Source: Chromobotia macracanthus
Taxonomy: Eukaryota > Chordata > Actinopteri > Cypriniformes > Botiidae
Direction of reading: 5' to 3'
Length of the DNA stretch: 64,000 bases
NCBI GenBank assembly: GCA_036877525.1
Contig: JAZGTH010000107.1
Span: forward strand, 1,917,501-1,981,500
The notes below the pieces were generated by a model that was not told the DNA's origin, ran no database searches, and saw only the letters and a list, made by a program, of their open reading frames with translations. The position numbers and the translations under genes are program-made. Positions 62,423 through 64,000 of this stretch are shown piece after piece; within the stretch, counting starts at the first letter, position 1, and each line of letters begins with the position of its first letter.

Positions 62423-64000
62423 CTAAAGAGGGGAATAACTAGCCATGTGAATGTCATTACAAAGAGCAAGACTTCATTAATTTGCTAAGATGTACAGTGA
62501 AAGCACAAGACGACACAGAAAGAGTACAGAAAGGGGAACATTTGTAAAATGTATTCCTTTTATACTGTCACTCATCTGCACTAACAAACTTGAGTACACA
62601 CTACTCCCTAAACAAAGAACACTTCTGACGCACAGAGCTGAGGTTACAAAGGGCCTGAATGTCACCAAATAACTTCAACATAACATTCAACACTTTCATC
62701 CTCACCAGAATTAAACATGCCTGTGTGGAACATTTCACAATGAACACTTAGAAAAGTTTGCAGGTCTCAAATTCAGCACAAAAAAGCACAAACCAAGCTC
62801 TAAGCTTCTGAGAACAATGCATCAAACATTTGGTAACAATTACATTTGATTAATGTTTTAAGGCAAAAAAAAAGACTAAATGACAAAGAAAATAAGCTCT
62901 GCAAAATGTAAAAAAATATATACATCAACAGTTCATGCACAAAAATACACTGCAGAAGTTTACATGACATTCATATGCTGACAAGTTTAAATTCAGTTTT
63001 AAAGCCAGACAAATGATGACCAATCAACAGCCACAGTCCGGGATTCCTCTGTGGCTGTGGCATAGATTCAAGAGCTGGAATGTGCATGGTACACCCACAG
63101 AGTCAGGATTGGATGCAAGCATGAAGGGGGAAGGAAAGACAGATAGAAAAGGTGGACCGGAATCACCATTTTGGTGGCTTGATTGAAGACAACAGACTGT
63201 TATACCTAATTTACACAAACAATTAAAACATTGAAGCTTTTTAAAGGAACAATTTGGCCCCCAAAAAAACGGAGGAAGGTTTTAAACTTTTTAATTTGAA
63301 AGAACAACTTTATACTGCCTTACAACAAACCTTGAACCAAAACGTGACCCAAAAGCAACATATCAGCTCTCTCAGTCTGGGAAAAAATTAGCAAGGTGTG
63401 ATTAGCCCACAGCAGATGTGTATTACGTTTCATGTTTATAAAACATCATTAACGATTTAAGAATTATTTTAAAGACATGAACACAAGTCAATCTAGATGT
63501 ATCACATGCCTCAGGGATAAACAAATCACCACAAAGTATGCAGTTATTTTTAATCTCATAGATTCCCCAAGAAGAGCGTGCAATGCTTAGGTATCCTGTT
63601 TTAAACGTCTCCTCAGTTGGAGCCCAAGAGATCCGGCACTTGGTACAAAAGCATTTTGTTCAGTAGTTTCTCAGCTGACACATAGTTATTACCAGTGGCT
63701 CAGATAGGATGCCCATTACCCCAAATTGTCCTCAGTTAATAAGCAGTTCAAGGTCTCTCTCACAAGCAGATGAGGTCCACATTCAGCCACCCGGGCTATA
63801 TCTGCAGCAGGGCGCTAGGAAAGCTGTAATTTATCTCACAGTTAAACAACATCTTTAAAGGGCATGATGACTAGCAAGTGTGATTTCCTGCCTTGTAACG
63901 GGTATAATTATAGCCCACTAGAAAAACAGATTTCTTCCTCACAGACATATTAAATATTTATAAATATTTTTATAATGACAATGGAAGGGGCCTCAAGTAT
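62423..64000 (-). other. llgl2: llgl2 intron (window edge)
   Basis: No exon encoding the expected N-terminal WD repeats was found in these 1.6 kb, so this is read as an intron. A 20-base match 'attcagccacccgggctata' (63783-63802) to 'attcagccacccaggttata' (25629-25648) suggests a small shared repeat. Confidence 0.55.

Noticed and set aside
1..64000. CRISPR arrays, operons, phage or bacterial mobile elements
   Set aside because: The window is intron-rich vertebrate DNA; the only regular arrays are the GATA and TAG microsatellites.

Overview
The window looks like vertebrate, probably teleost and most likely cypriniform, genomic DNA. The genes are split into many short exons with GT-AG introns. 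The introns hold dispersed sequences I associate with carp/minnow-type genomes: a 'ttagttca-ccaaaa' element, a 'gttgctaaggtgttctgagtgg' family in three copies, and SINE-like 'gtctgctaaatga...aaatgtaaatg' tails. The species call rests on recalled repeat families, not on a search. No prokaryotic features are present.

Layout: (1) 1-15397 is non-coding and is read as the first intron of the calcium-channel gene, with a (GATA)n microsatellite and several repeats. (2) 15398-44435, plus strand, holds 33 coding exons of a T-type (Cav3) voltage-gated calcium channel alpha-1 subunit, best matched to cacna1i (Cav3.3). Exon phases agree across all junctions and give 2215 residues; only the first coding exon is missing, upstream of the window. 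The 3' UTR appears to end near 46.25 kb. (3) 48097-50345, plus strand, is a complete seven-exon ccdc97-like gene of 379 codons. (4) 53659-62422, minus strand, holds 16 exons (859 codons) of a lethal-giant-larvae WD-repeat gene whose C-terminus fits llgl2. Its N-terminal exons lie beyond 64 kb. It is convergent with ccdc97, and their 3' ends are under 1 kb apart.

The three genes have unrelated jobs: low-voltage-activated calcium entry at the plasma membrane, a small acidic nuclear/spliceosome-associated protein, and a cortical polarity protein controlled by aPKC. There is no sign of an operon-like functional link.

No clearly new biological system was found. The points most worth a second look are a U12-type AC acceptor with a near-consensus branch site before the first visible channel exon, a triplicated exon-plus-intron unit at the 5' end of ccdc97, a 40-bp-arm hairpin at 40049-40141, and an intron just after the llgl2 stop codon.
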